Below, piece by piece: positions 23,591 through 34,700 of a stretch of 64,000 bases of DNA (the first letter of the stretch is position 1; the number at the start of each line of letters is the position of its first letter). A model generated the notes under the pieces. It had not been told where the DNA came from and ran no database searches. It saw nothing but the letters and a program-made list of their open reading frames with translations. Both the position numbers and the translations under genes were made by a program. The DNA comes from Tribonema minus (taxonomy: Eukaryota; Sar; Xanthophyceae; Tribonematales; Tribonemataceae): assembly GCA_017506865.1 (NCBI GenBank), contig JAFCMP010000532.1:615720-679719 (forward strand), given 5' to 3'.

Positions 23591-25372
23591 TCATCGACGC
23601 CCCCCCCCCTCCTCACCGCCCTCGTCGCCGTCACCACCCTCCTCGCCATCCTCCTCGTCGTCGTCTTCCTCGTCGCTTTCCTCCTCTTCGGTGTCCTCCC
23701 TCTCTTCTTGATCCGGGTCATACCCCAGGATGATGTCATCGACCCCGCGCGTGGCATAGACGCCGCGCATGCCGAGGTCAGCACGCGCATTGGTGTCGCT
23801 GTCGATGGCAGCAAACCCCCCCTCCGCCGCCTGAGCGAGAGCGCAGTCCTCGTTTCTGCATACCCTGTTTCTGTGCCCGAACTCATCGCCGCCGCCCTGT
23901 GTGGGCCCCCACACACCAGGTGCGAGAAGGAACTGTATGGCTCTGGTATGATGAGTGTTGGACATCGGCAGGCCAGCTGCGTCACCAATTTCTTGATGGG
24001 AATGGCGGCCCGGCCGATGGCGGGGAAGCGCGCACAAGCGCCAAAGAAGATGATTCGTCGGGGCCTCCTGTGCGTAGCCCGCCACCTCCTGTGCCTGCGC
24101 TTGCAGCGTGGATACCGGCGGCCGCGGGCCCGCACACGCTTCCATCCCGGCGGCCTGTGCTGCCGCCGAATTGTGGCCAGCCTTTCTGCCATCTTGGCAA
24201 TGGCGGCCTGCTGCGCACGGAAGCGGCTGAACCTCTGATGCTATCGTGCTGGGTGCAGCAGCTCTCCCCACATGGCATCTGCATGGTGCCGCCAAGTGGT
24301 GCGGTAGGCGCGCAGTACCTGTGATGATGCAGCCACCAGGACGGGCACCGTGTGTACACAGAGCGGAATGAGTGGGGGTTACCATTACAGTGGGGGCAGG
24401 GGTAGAGTCACGTGAGGGCCCACCGCATCAGATTGTAGAGGACATGCGACCATCACGGAAGCCCCAAGGCTTCTCCCACCATCAGGGCTCTGTGCAGCGA
24501 CTCACAATCATCGGCTCTACGCAACAGTCATACATCATGTGCACCAGAATGAGTGAATGACAGGCCCTTGATGAGGTATGCCACTGATCTTGAGACCCAC
24601 AAGGCTTTTAGATGGCAGCAGCAACGGACCATGAACGCACACATCACACCAGATCTGTCGACCTGCATTTCAAACTTTCATGCGCTCCTGCAACAGAAGC
24701 AGTCACGTGGCACTTGCTGATTCAATGACAAGTACAGTCAGGTCCGACCCTCATGATGTCATGTGCTCGCTCCCATTGTGCATTGAGATAGACAGCAGTG
24801 GGCCCTTGCGCACTGTTGAACCAGTATAACACAAGGCGAGAGCACACTCATGCAAGAGCCTGCGGTACTGGCTCAAGACAACACAAGGCCCGGTGCTGCT
24901 GCCCCGCAATTCTTACCTGATAGCCGCGGCCCGTGCGGGTGTGCCTGTCCGCGAGCGCCGCGAGTGCAGTGCCGTACGCCTGGTTGTTCAAGCGGCGTTG
25001 CGCCTCCCCCTCCTCAATGCGCACAGACTTTGCCCATTCGCGGTATATAATCCGCCCCTGACCCCTCCTCCGCCGTCACGCCATCGCCCTCTGGGGGCGG
25101 ATTTGCTGCAAAATCCGCGGTGTTCTTGCGCTCCAGCGCTGTCCAAGGGCAGTGACCACACTGAAAGCCAGCACCTGGCCCGGGTCCACCCCAGTCACCA
25201 CGACATGGTGCAGGGCGCGCAGCCGCTCCTGTGCAGCAGGGGTACCGTCCGCCACCGTAGCCGGCTTCGCCCCTATCTCCCTGTGCACACGCAGGAGGCG
25301 GAACACCCCATTGGGGCCTTCAGCCATCTCCCCCTCCAGCACATCCCCCAGCTCCTCATTGATGTACCCAAC
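23591..25372 (-). pseudogene. Fanzor/TnpB-like RNA-guided nuclease, decayed copy B
   Basis: Read right to left. An exon begins at 25,372 after a TGTCACAG acceptor and contains the RuvC-I-like motif TGVDPGQVLAF (Asp codon 25,184-25,186). It continues to an IYREWAKS..AYGTALAALADRHT segment and a TATCAG|GTAAGA donor at 24,917. The next exon starts at 24,318 after ATCATCACAG with YRTTW..ELLHPAR, then QRFSRFRAQQAAIAKMAERL. It proceeds to IIFFGACARF, a RuvC-II-like IIPEPYSS (Glu codon 23,941-23,943), a partial zinc ribbon (LVCGG ... VCRNEDC) and RuvC-III-like AAIDSDTNARADLGMRG. It ends in a long Glu/Asp tail and TGA at 23,591. This order matches TnpB/Fanzor proteins. The copy is broken: a TAG lies in frame after HPAR, a frame change follows LVCGG at a G5 run, and at least two more lie between RuvC-I and the donor. 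Candidate upstream exons lie near 25,449-25,540 (APIVMALYYASMQTEN) and 25,700-25,765 (IQLANARFDLKDYQ). Confidence 0.65.
24319..24916 (-). other. Intron of Fanzor-like copy B
   Basis: Bounded on the minus strand by CAG|GTAAGA at 24,917/24,916 and ATCATCACAG| at 24,319/24,318. No coding content recognised inside. The matching intron in the other copy runs from 27,086 down to 26,897. Confidence 0.5.
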
Positions 25373-26524
25373 CTGTGACACAGAAGAGAATGCAATGAAC
25401 ATGAGGGGAGGGGGGGGGGGGGCATATCAACAAGCTGTCGGGCGTACCATTCTCGGTCTGCATTGAGGCGTAGTACAGCGCCATGACAATCGGCGCCCTC
25501 ACTGACGGCATGCTGATGGCATGCTTGAGTCACAAAGGTGAGGCTACACAGTGTCTGCATGCAGGCAGCAACCACCAGCACTGCCCCCCGGGCAACCCAG
25601 CACTGCCACTGCCCACACCATCACCCGCACACACACCCCCCGCACCCATCACCCCCCCCCCGTAACCCAAACCGCAACCCTTGCACCCAGGCCTGTGCGA
25701 TACTTGGTAATCCTTGAGGTCAAAACGGGCATTGGCGAGCTGTATCTCAGGTGGTGCTGTCCTGTCGCCTCAAGCATCACCACTGGCATGCCCTTGAGCA
25801 AGGCACCAGCAGGCCCCGCTTTTCGCACACTGGCTTCGATCAAGACCAGCGATGTTTTCTGGCGCGCGCTTGGCCACTCCACGAGCTGGTTGATGCACAG
25901 CACGACGAGGCTGGCCCCAGATCTTTGTCTCATGCACCATACCTGTCGTTCCGCAGGCAGCAAAGACAACACACATGATTGTGACAACACTGCCCGTGGT
26001 CAATAGTAAATACCACGATGATTGGTGTGTACGGTGCTTGTGATGTAATTCGTGCGCTCTGGTGAGCAGCTCTGCACACGGGAAAGTTGTAACACGTCCA
26101 TGATGCAGCACATGATTTTTTATACTATAAATCACCCCAACTTGAAGATGAAGCAGCTGGTGACAGGTAAATATCAATGGAGGTGTCTTACTGTAGTGCA
26201 GATCCGCATCATGTAGTGCAGGTCAGTAACCTTAGCTCTGCCGGTCCAACAAACAAGCCCAAATCTTCAAATCCTTCCTAGCCCTAATTGTAACCCTAAC
26301 ACTAACCTGAGGTCCGAAAATGCCAACAAGGTCAAAATAACGCGGACCTTGCCTGCTACACTTGGACCTGATCGACCGCTGTACATAGAGAAGTCACCGT
26401 GTCACTATGAAATGACTTAGAGCTGTTGAGCATTCAACAATGCATCGAACCATAAACTTCAAGGTGTGTTGGGCATTCAAAATGAGTTGACTGCACCTGT
26501 GAGCAACAGAAGCCATCAGCACGT
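25373..26524. other. Spacer between the two Fanzor-like copies
   Basis: Holds possible upstream exons of the copy at 23.6-25.4 kb (minus strand near 25,449-25,540 and 25,700-25,765), a G13 tract (25,410-25,422), and telomere-like CCCTAA/CCCTAAC words near 26,281-26,305 that are too few to be a telomeric array. No transposon ends were recognised. Confidence 0.35.
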
Positions 26525-27507
26525 CTAATGCACAGGCCAGCTACGGCCAGCAACCAGCAGCGGAGAATCCGCTGCTGCTGGCCGCCACTCCTTGCTTATA
26601 TCCCGCACGCTAGCTGCCACACCACCGCCTTGGTGGAAATGGGAGGACGGCCGCACGCTGCCCTCCCGTGCAGCGACATCAAAGAACACGACGCGTCGTC
26701 CTGCCCGGCAATTTGTCTGCCACTTGCGGTACTTCTGATTCCGCTGTCGTCTGGGTTGCTGTCGTTGCAGAGGCGCGATCACCTCCGCCACCTCGACGAG
26801 CGCCCTCTGCCGCTCGCTAAAACGGAAAGGGTGCAGCAGCTCATCGTACATGTCGTCCTCGGGCTCAGCCCAGGTGGTGCAGCAGTCTACTAGGGCCTAC
26901 ACGAGGCAGTGCAATGCAGCAAAGATGCGATGCACAGGGTCAGTGCTGAGCACAATGCACTCATTTGACTGTCAAGCAAATCTGTACCGAGGACGCCGTG
27001 TGAGTGCATGCTGACACCTGCTGCAGTCCACAGGCAGGCAGACAGCCCTCCGGGTGAGTTTTGCGCTCAGCCTACGCCCAGCTCACCCCAATGTCGCAGG
27101 TGCACGTGTGCTCCTCAGCCAGCGCCGTGCACGCACCTCTGTACTCGTCGTTGGCGGTGCAGCAGGCCGCCTCTTTCTGCTCCTTGATAATGGACAAAGC
27201 CCATGTGCGGTACAACTCGCCGGACACTTCAAAGGCCTCCACATGCCGATCCGTCGGGTCGCGCACAAAGTCTCCCGCACTCTCGCATTGCCAGTGTTTG
27301 CCCAGAGCAACAGCTCCACCTACTGCAAGCACCTGCTCTGGGTCGACGCCAGTCTCCGCTTCAGAGACTTCAGGCGCCCCGGTGCGTCGGCGGGGCCATA
27401 GCCCACAGGGTCAGCACCCACCTCCCTGTGTACTCTGTCCAGGCGGAAGACTCCGTTGCCGCCCTGCAGCACATCCTCCAGCTTCATGTCCTTGTATTGT
27501 AACCCAC
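26525..27507 (-). pseudogene. Fanzor/TnpB-like RNA-guided nuclease, truncated copy A
   Basis: Paralogue of the copy at 23.6-25.4 kb, same strand. An exon starts at 27,507 after the same TGTCACAG acceptor and encodes NGVFRLDRVHREVGADP. After one frame change it encodes TGVDPEQVLAVGGAVALG (RuvC-I-like, Asp codon 27,342-27,344) and ELYRTWALS ... YRGACTALAEEHT, ending at a GTGAGC donor (27,087). The next exon starts at 26,896 after GTGTAG with CCTTWAEPEDDMYDELLHPF, then SERQRALVEVAEVIAPL and RRVVFFDVA, and stops at 26,525. Intron positions match the other copy. The RuvC-II glutamate region, zinc ribbon and RuvC-III are missing, so it cannot be a complete nuclease. Family assignment rests mainly on the better copy. 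Confidence 0.55.
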
Positions 27508-28228
27508 CTGTGACACCACACAACACAGTCGCGGGCAGGGGTCAGTCAGTCAGACTGAGTACTGCCCACTGGCAATCCGAACCCTAACCCGAAATATATC
27601 AGCTGCCACAGAGTACCAGTACATTCAGCATTTTCAAATGCACACGCCACTCGAACGGCAAGCAGCAGATGGGCAATTACGTTCACTACCATGAAGTCCT
27701 TTCATCATACAGCAAAAATAGAGCCGAAAAGTGGGATCCAGCCAAGGGCCACTGAAGAAGGAAGTCAGGTAAATGGAGACTCCAAAGTCTCCCTCAAACA
27801 TGTTTACACCATAAATATTTGGGTCTGGGCGTCGTCCTCTCCAAGTACTGTACGTGTCGGAATTGCAGGCTCTCATGTGTCTGCACAGTTGTGTTACAGT
27901 GGTTGAGCCGGGGAGCTTTGGTCTCCTCGAGGCATGAGTCGGGGAGCTTTAGTCTCCCGCGGCATGACTGGCTTTATCGTCCAGTGGTGCGTGCCTTCTC
28001 GGCGAAGGCAGCGGACCTATGCTTAATATTCACTTCTCCTTTGCACAGTCCTTCAGCTGGAGTCTCTCTTCCTCCCTGCTGCCTTGCTACCTGGCTTGGC
28101 ATCTTGTCATGGAGCTCTAGCTGAGTCGTCATTCCCGACAGCACCAACAATATTGTTTGTGTGACACAGATGGTTAGGGTTGTCAACTGCGTACAACGCA
28201 TGATATCCATCATAAGAATATATACGTC
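27508..28228. other. Intergenic stretch with a short tandem duplication
   Basis: At about 27,905-27,970 a 31-32-bp unit (CGGGGAGCTTTGGTCTCCTC / CGGGGAGCTTTAGTCTCCCG, then CGGCATGA-like) occurs twice. Each unit contains a small GGAG..CTCC hairpin. No gene supported. Confidence 0.45.
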
Positions 28229-28462
28229 ATGATAATAGCTGTATCGATTCAGTTGTACGCTCAGGATTATAATGCCTGTTTTGCCGCTGGTTCGGCGTGT
28301 TCCGCGGTGTACGAGCTGCGCAGAGTTGCTGCGTACGCTCCTACGCTCAGCTGGACTACGCTCAGGTGGACAAAGCATTTGAAGAATAGGTACATCTTGT
28401 CACCTCAACAGCTGCAAGCTCTAGTCATCGAGTTGTACTCACTTGCCCTTCAGTCAGCGTGA
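28229..28462 (+). CDS. Unidentified short open frame
   Basis: A 77-codon plus-strand frame with mixed composition, including SIQLYAQDYNACFAAGSACS and LSPQQLQALVIELYSLAL near the C-terminus. It looks more protein-like than its surroundings but has no recognised domain and could be a terminal exon or chance. Confidence is low. Confidence 0.2.
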   Translation: MIIAVSIQLYAQDYNACFAAGSACSAVYELRRVAAYAPTLSWTTLRWTKHLKNRYILSPQQLQALVIELYSLALQSA

Positions 28463-28703
28463 CCTCCCAGCACGAGCCTGTGTAGTTCTGTTCAGCAACG
28501 CCTCCTTGAAGCATGGTACGCGTAGCAAACGTAAGGCTACGTACGGTCATCATCAGCTATGCGAGGTGATAGCAAGTACTCTGTAAGCACTACTAGGTGA
28601 AGCATGAGGCCATGGGCACTCCATCCACCAGTGGAGGCCTGGTGGTGGCTGTCATCGCACATGATGCCGTTCCCTATGGGCAATAGGGTGTGGGAAGAGC
28701 GCA

Positions 28704-29092
28704 CTACAGTGTACGTAAGCAACTGCGGATGCTGCGTGCCAATACTGCCCGCCATGTTGCCGCCTGTTGCTGCATCACCAGCAGCGGGGGTGCCACAGTG
28801 CTGCCGCCCGCTGCCACAGCATCGCTGGCGGCAGGGATGTCATTGGCGTCAGTGGTCATGGCAAGGGCAAATTGTGAAGGTTCGGCGAACCTTTGAGCAG
28901 GCAGCGACACATGGCGTCACCATGACCAGTCCAGTGTTCGCCCATGACAAACAAGGTCAATGTTCCACACACCTTGTTGAAGGGGTTGCAGAGCATGGTG
29001 GACTGGGTCTGCATCTGGCGCACGCCTGCAACGAAACCAGGATGACGCTCTCCTGGACTGATACGCCTGTCAATGACGAAGTAAGGATTCAA
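28704..29092 (-). CDS. Unidentified minus-strand exon-like segment
   Basis: On the minus strand, 29,092 down to about 28,900 reads NPYFVIDRRISPGERHPGF followed by QTQSTMLCNPFNKVCG and LTLFVMGEHWTGHGD. After a frame change at about 28,900 it continues FAEPSQFALAMTTDANDIPA and LLVMQQQAATWRAVLA to a stop at 28,704. The composition suggests a real, now frame-shifted, protein segment. I do not recognise the family. The plus-strand frame across the same bases (28,604-29,215) is longer but tryptophan/cysteine-biased and probably a shadow. Confidence 0.3.
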
Positions 29093-31510
29093 GGCCTGTT
29101 GAGAATTACTGAATCAGTCAAGTCAGGGCCACCATGGTTGGAGAGGTCAAAGTCAGGGTGCCGTAGATTATGGGGCCTTCTGATATCCCCCCCCCCCCCA
29201 CGTCATGTCGGCTAAACAGGGGAGTCTGATACAAGGTGGATGTTTTTCTAATATACAACATGCATGCGGCTCGGTTGTGAGGGGCATGGTTAATGCAGGA
29301 GGGAATTGTTCTTGATGCAGCCCGAGACAGAAATAAGCCACGACAGTTTTTGTTAGTATATTACATGATGAAAGTCACACATGATGTCATTCATACCTAC
29401 GTATACTGCCTGGTGTTGGTGACCCTAGCCAGCCTATGCAGATACCCCAGGTTGTGGGTGGGAGGATGCTTTCAGGCTTTCCTTTAGCTAGCCAGACAAG
29501 GACTCTGAACTGCGAGAAGCGCCTAGCGCTAGGATTTGTTCTTGGTTACCCCAAGTTGTGACGTCACAAAGGAACGCTCTGGGACGCAGAATTTCCTGGT
29601 TGTATGCACCCCACTGACCAAGTGCACATCCAAAACTGTAACATGTTCTTACAGTGTAAATCTGTCTTGCATGGGGCATCGCTGGCTACGATCACCCACA
29701 TATCACCATGAGCAAGCCCGGGGATGCCGAGATGCGATTGACAGCTGTAGCACTGCGCATGAAGCTGTATCTTCAACTACAGCAGCTCCTGACTTGCCAT
29801 GCCAGATGCAGACACCTCCTCAGGGCGAACTGAGGCGCACCGTGACCGTTGTAACTTCCTAACCTGGCACATGCGCAAGCGTGCAGTCAGAGATTGAGTA
29901 GGGCCATTCATCAATGTAAGTTGCGGCACCTGCTGATCGGCAGTAGCTCAACGGCGGCCACATTATCTCTGACGTGCACAGGTCGCCATGCACAGCCTAC
30001 AAACAAAAAGCTATTGAGTTTGCACTTCTGGTATTGGCCAACAGACGGCCCGAAGTCCTGCTCGTACACGACTGCGCTCATTGAATTGTCCGTCTTGATG
30101 CTCAACTGCCAATCAAAGGCTTAGAAGCAGGCAATTGTGAGCGCGCGAAGGAATAGATGGACTCGACCTTTGGATACTTGAAAACCTTTACAAGCATACA
30201 CCTACAACACGCCTGCTCTGCCAACCACTGTTTGCAGAACACATATGGCTGCTCTTCTCAGAACAATGTCGTTCGCCTGAAGTTTAATGGTGGTACAGTA
30301 CTGTCAGTTTGATTCCACTTGGATATCAAACTGTGGTGCCCTGTGCAGAGGTAACAAGCAAATGCTTGAGCATTCATAGCACTGCGTATGGCCAGTTTTC
30401 TCATTGCTGCAGGCGAGTTCTGGCACAGACCCAGCATGAGCACCACTTCTTTAGTTCTGTCAATGTGCAAAACTGCCAAATACCGCATGGTCAGACCATT
30501 TCATTAGCACCAACATGCTTTTTTTAATGTTGAAACAATGCGACTCCTACATTGAAGTACAGTAGCCTAAAATAACAGTCCAGGGGAGTCAAGGCAGTAG
30601 GAGATGCAGTGCCTACAGAGTTGAGGTAGACAATGCGTCTGAAGCACAGCACAGCAAACTACTTTGCACTGCAGCTGCCCTAATCTTCAGCACGCAAACG
30701 CATACTTGGTTGGAACACGCAATGCATACTTTAAAGACCTCCAAACATTTTTTGCGCCATCCTGCGGACAGTTCTTTCGTGCCCAGCGCCTTGTTGGCGT
30801 GCTGTGATGAGCAGCAAACCGCTGCTATGCTGGATCTGCCTGCGTTGCTGCGATGTAATACTGCTACCGTGGCATCGGACAGATCCCAACGGTCTGGAAA
30901 TAGACGGTGGCGAGGCGGGCGGCAAGGCAAAGTCAGTGCAGCAAAATGATTCAAGGGTGACAAGGGCGACTCAGATTTTAATGCCCACTGGCAGCAGTTT
31001 GCGGCCTTCGTGATGTTCAGATGTCGCAGCAAATTGTGAGTTGATGGTCAATGTCTGCAACTTATGAGTCAGCGAGCCATGGCAAGTCAGTGAGTGCTGA
31101 ACGATGAGGACGTCATCGTGCTTGATGTACACTGTCACGGCATGTGCTCGATCTGGTGCTTGCAATCACCATGCTTCTTGCATTGAGCTAGCTAGCGTAA
31201 GTAATATTAAGTCTGCACCTTACTGCCATACAAAAGCAGTGCTGTAAGAAAAGCTGCACAGCCGCTCAACAGTCAATACCCTCAATCAATTAGTATTCAT
31301 TATGTGCATTGCGTTTTATGCTATTCATCATGCATTGCGTTTTAATATGGGCGCGCCCCGCGCCTTTTTTTTCACGCCTTCCCGGGGGGGGGGGGCGTTC
31401 TTTCGCGGACGGTGCGAATAAAAAGTTGAACAAGCCCGCAGCATTTGCGTATTTTCATGATCACAGGGTCCACGCAGGAAAGCACTGCACTTTCAGAGCA
31501 GCTTTGAGGG
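29093..31510. other. Intergenic stretch, no supported gene
   Basis: C13 tract at 29,187-29,199 and G12 at 31,384-31,395. Several short frames on both strands (for example 30,613-31,032 minus) have no recognisable domain. No RNA gene or element ends seen. Confidence 0.3.
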
Positions 31511-31735
31511 ATGGTCTCTGAGTCACTGACCCGCTTTGAGCGCAACTTAAGACACCTGTTCATCCCACATGCATTAGGGGTCCCTCGCCCCCTATCTCCG
31601 GAGGTAGATGGGAGGATCATTCTTGTCTGCGTACGTGATGTGTATGTTCAGGGCAGGGTGACGGACGTGGACCTGGTGAGGGGGGGCGTCATTGAACTTC
31701 TGCGACAACAACAGTCCCAAATAGAGATACTGTAG
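31511..31735 (+). CDS. Unidentified short open frame just upstream of the giant gene
   Basis: A 74-codon plus-strand frame with VDGRIILVCVRDVYVQGRV and a Gln/Ile-rich C-terminus LLRQQQSQIEIL ending in TAG. It stops only about 50 bases before the proposed start of the giant gene and is in the same frame as its first exon. It could be the last exon of a neighbouring gene or an upstream exon that is spliced; neither can be shown. No domain recognised. Confidence 0.25.
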   Translation: MVSESLTRFERNLRHLFIPHALGVPRPLSPEVDGRIILVCVRDVYVQGRVTDVDLVRGGVIELLRQQQSQIEIL

Positions 31736-31786
31736 AATCCACATTCGGGAACAACTCGGAGCGTTCATTTTTTCCGGTAAAAAGTG

Positions 31787-34700
31787 ATGTTGAACTGCGG
31801 CGTGCGTGAGGTGATAGGAGGATCGGAGGCGAGGCGAGCGAGGAAAGGGCGGGAACGGAGTTGCGCTGGTTTGGCAATCTCAGTCTGCCTTTTTGCACAG
31901 TGCAAAGTGGTGCATGGAGCGCAAACTGGTGAGTGCTTGTCGGCAAAATCTTATGTAGCGCGAAGTTGTGCTTTGCAGTGATCCAGCCGTACAGCCAGCT
32001 CACCTCTGTTGTGTCTGACTTGGGCTGATGTGGCAGACTTGAGGCTTTCAAGCGTGTCGGTGTCATGAGCGGCGCCTTCTGGTGGGTGGTGGTGGCTTGG
32101 AGCCTGTGCTTTGTTTCGACAGCCAGTCAGCCAGCCACCTGCGGCATTTACTCCAGCACGGAAGCAGGCGAATACTGGTGAGTCATTGGCATTGCAGTTG
32201 ATTGAGGCGATCCTAGGTTCTGTGCTGATGCTTTCTTTCTCTCTGCGTGCAGGTCCGAGGTGGCCAAATGCTCGCCTTGCGTTGCCTTGGCGGGGTGTGG
32301 TTATTGTTTGTCCACGTTGCAGTGTTTAGATGGTACGGTGTCCGGTCCTTCAGATGGGACGCCCTGCCCAAGTTGGAGTTTCGATGAAGCCGCTTGTCCG
32401 GCCGTGCCGGAGTGTGGACAATACGAAAATTGCTCGTCATGTGTCGCTAGCGATGAATGCGCCTGGTGCGCTTCCGAGGCAGCGTGCATGACGATTTCTG
32501 AGATCTTCAGCATTGACTGCCGCGGCACCGTCTTCGACTTGCCATGCCCATCTTCATTTGTTGGCGAGAACCGCGTGGTTGGAAACCTGGTGGTGGAGGC
32601 TGACCCCCTTTTTGGAGGCGGCAGCATACGCGCGAGCGGAACCACTCCAATGGGGCAGCCATTCAGGCTCACGTTGGATTCTCACATGTTTGAAGTACAG
32701 TCATCTTATGACGTGGACCTCCTCTCCGGGAACACCGGTGCTGCAAGCACCGAGGGAGGCCACGTGCGTATTTCAGCTGGCAGTGGAACCAACCCCTTGG
32801 GTGGCAGTGGTGGCTCAGTCACTCTGCTGGGTGGCAGCGGCGCTGGTCTGGAGGCATACGGAGGCGACGTTGGCAATGGGGGCAAAATAACCCTTCTTGG
32901 CGGCACGTCACAACAAGGGGCTGGTGGACATATCTACCTGTATGCTGGGCGAAGCTTGCAGGGGTCTGGTGGATCAGTGTCGCTGGCAAGTGGCACAGGA
33001 TTACGCGCGTCTGGTGATGTTGATGTAAGCAGTGCTGCAGGTCTTGAAACCGCAAGTTCAGGGAATGTCATGGTGAGCAGTGGCACCACATACTCGGGCA
33101 ATTCAGGCACTTTGCTGTTGAGCACAGGTTCATCAGCCTCTGGATCAGCCGGCGAGATGACCCTGTTCATAGGTGGCAGTGGCTCAGGCAACGGGGGAGC
33201 TATCAAGCTTGCTGCAGGACCCTCATCCTCTGCTGACACTAGTGGTGGCGATATTTGGCTCACATCAGGCACAAGCGAATATGGTCAGTCAGGCGCACTC
33301 AGCTTGCAGACAGCGCCTGCCCCAGCAGGTCCGAGTGGCAACATCAGAGTCGCAAGCGGTACATCGGCTAATGGCAACAGTGGCTCCATATCTCTGGTGA
33401 CCAACTCAGCGGCAGGTGGACGCGGTGGCAGCATCTATCTCATGGTGGGTGCGGGCAACAGTGGAAAGGGGGGCCCTATGAAGCTGAGTGCTGGCGATGC
33501 CTCGGGTGCTGGCGCATCGGGGGGGGATGTTGAGCTGTCGGCAGGAGCTGGGCTCGCCGCGTCAACGGACGCTGGCGGACTTGGTGGTCATGTCAGGATA
33601 TATGGTGGTGCTGCTTTTGGCACCTCCAGTACTGATAATGCTGGGCAGGTCCTCATTTCAGGTGGTGATGCAGCAGCAGGTATCGGTGGCTCTGTGCTGG
33701 TCACGTCAGGTGCAAGTCAGCTGTCCTCCAGCGGAAACACTTCACTCGCTACTGCAGACTCAGGCAGTTCAGGTTCAAGCGGTGCTGCAGCCATTACAAC
33801 GGGTGCGGCAACAGGCGGACCATCAGGAAAGATTGGTCTGAGAACAGGTGATGCCAAAGGCGCGGCGAGTGGGAGCATCGAGCTTATGGTGGGCAGCAGC
33901 GACTCTGGAGTTGGCGGCGCTATTCTGATCTCCGCTGGAATGAGCAGTGATGCATCTGGAGGTACCGTAGTGATATCCAGTGGCAAGGGTACCGTTGGCT
34001 CAAGTGGTGATGTTGTAATTGAGACAGCTGACGCTGGAGACAGCGGAGTTTCAGGGGCGATAGTGTTGACAACAGGCCATGCTACCTCAGGCACAGCTGG
34101 CAACATAGAGCTGAAGACTGGCGCCTCCAGCAACGGCAAAGCAGGAGACATCGTTTTCAACATTGGCGGTGCAGAGTCCATAGGCGATGGCGGCGACATT
34201 TCGTTCAAAGCAGGAAACACCAATGCCGTCGACGGTGTTGGTGGCTCCGTCACTCTAATGGGAGGCGATGGCGCCAACGTTGATGGCGGCACCGGAGGCA
34301 ATGTGCAGCTGATTGGAGGCGCTGCAGCTGCTGCAGCTGCAGTCGACGATCTTGGTGATGGGGGCAATGTGATTTTACAGGGCGGTATTGCAGATGATGG
34401 TGTTGGTGGCGCTCTGGTGTTGAAAGGAGGCGCAAGCTCTAGTAGCAGAGGCGGCAGCATTGACTTGGAGAGCGGTGTCAGTGGCATGCAAGATAGTGGC
34501 GACATAACCGTGAAAACCGCCAATGCCTCGAGCTTGGGCGCAAGTGGTCACGTTGTAATTGGCACAGGCACCTCTAGCTTTGGCAGCTCTGGCATGGTGT
34601 CACTGCTCAGTGGCACAGCAGCCAGTGGTGCAGGCGGCGACATCCGCATCGCCATTGGGACAGGCGCACTAGGTGCCGGTGGCAACATGTATCTAGCTGC

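Noticed and set aside
23294-24238. 314-codon plus-strand frame with a Pro/Ser-rich and then hydrophobic stretch resembling a membrane protein
   Set aside because: It is antisense to the Fanzor-like exon. The apparent transmembrane segment is the complement of the Glu/Asp tail codons.
26281-26306. CCCTAA words suggesting an internal telomere repeat (also near 1,040 and 27,576)
   Set aside because: Only one or two imperfect copies at each site.
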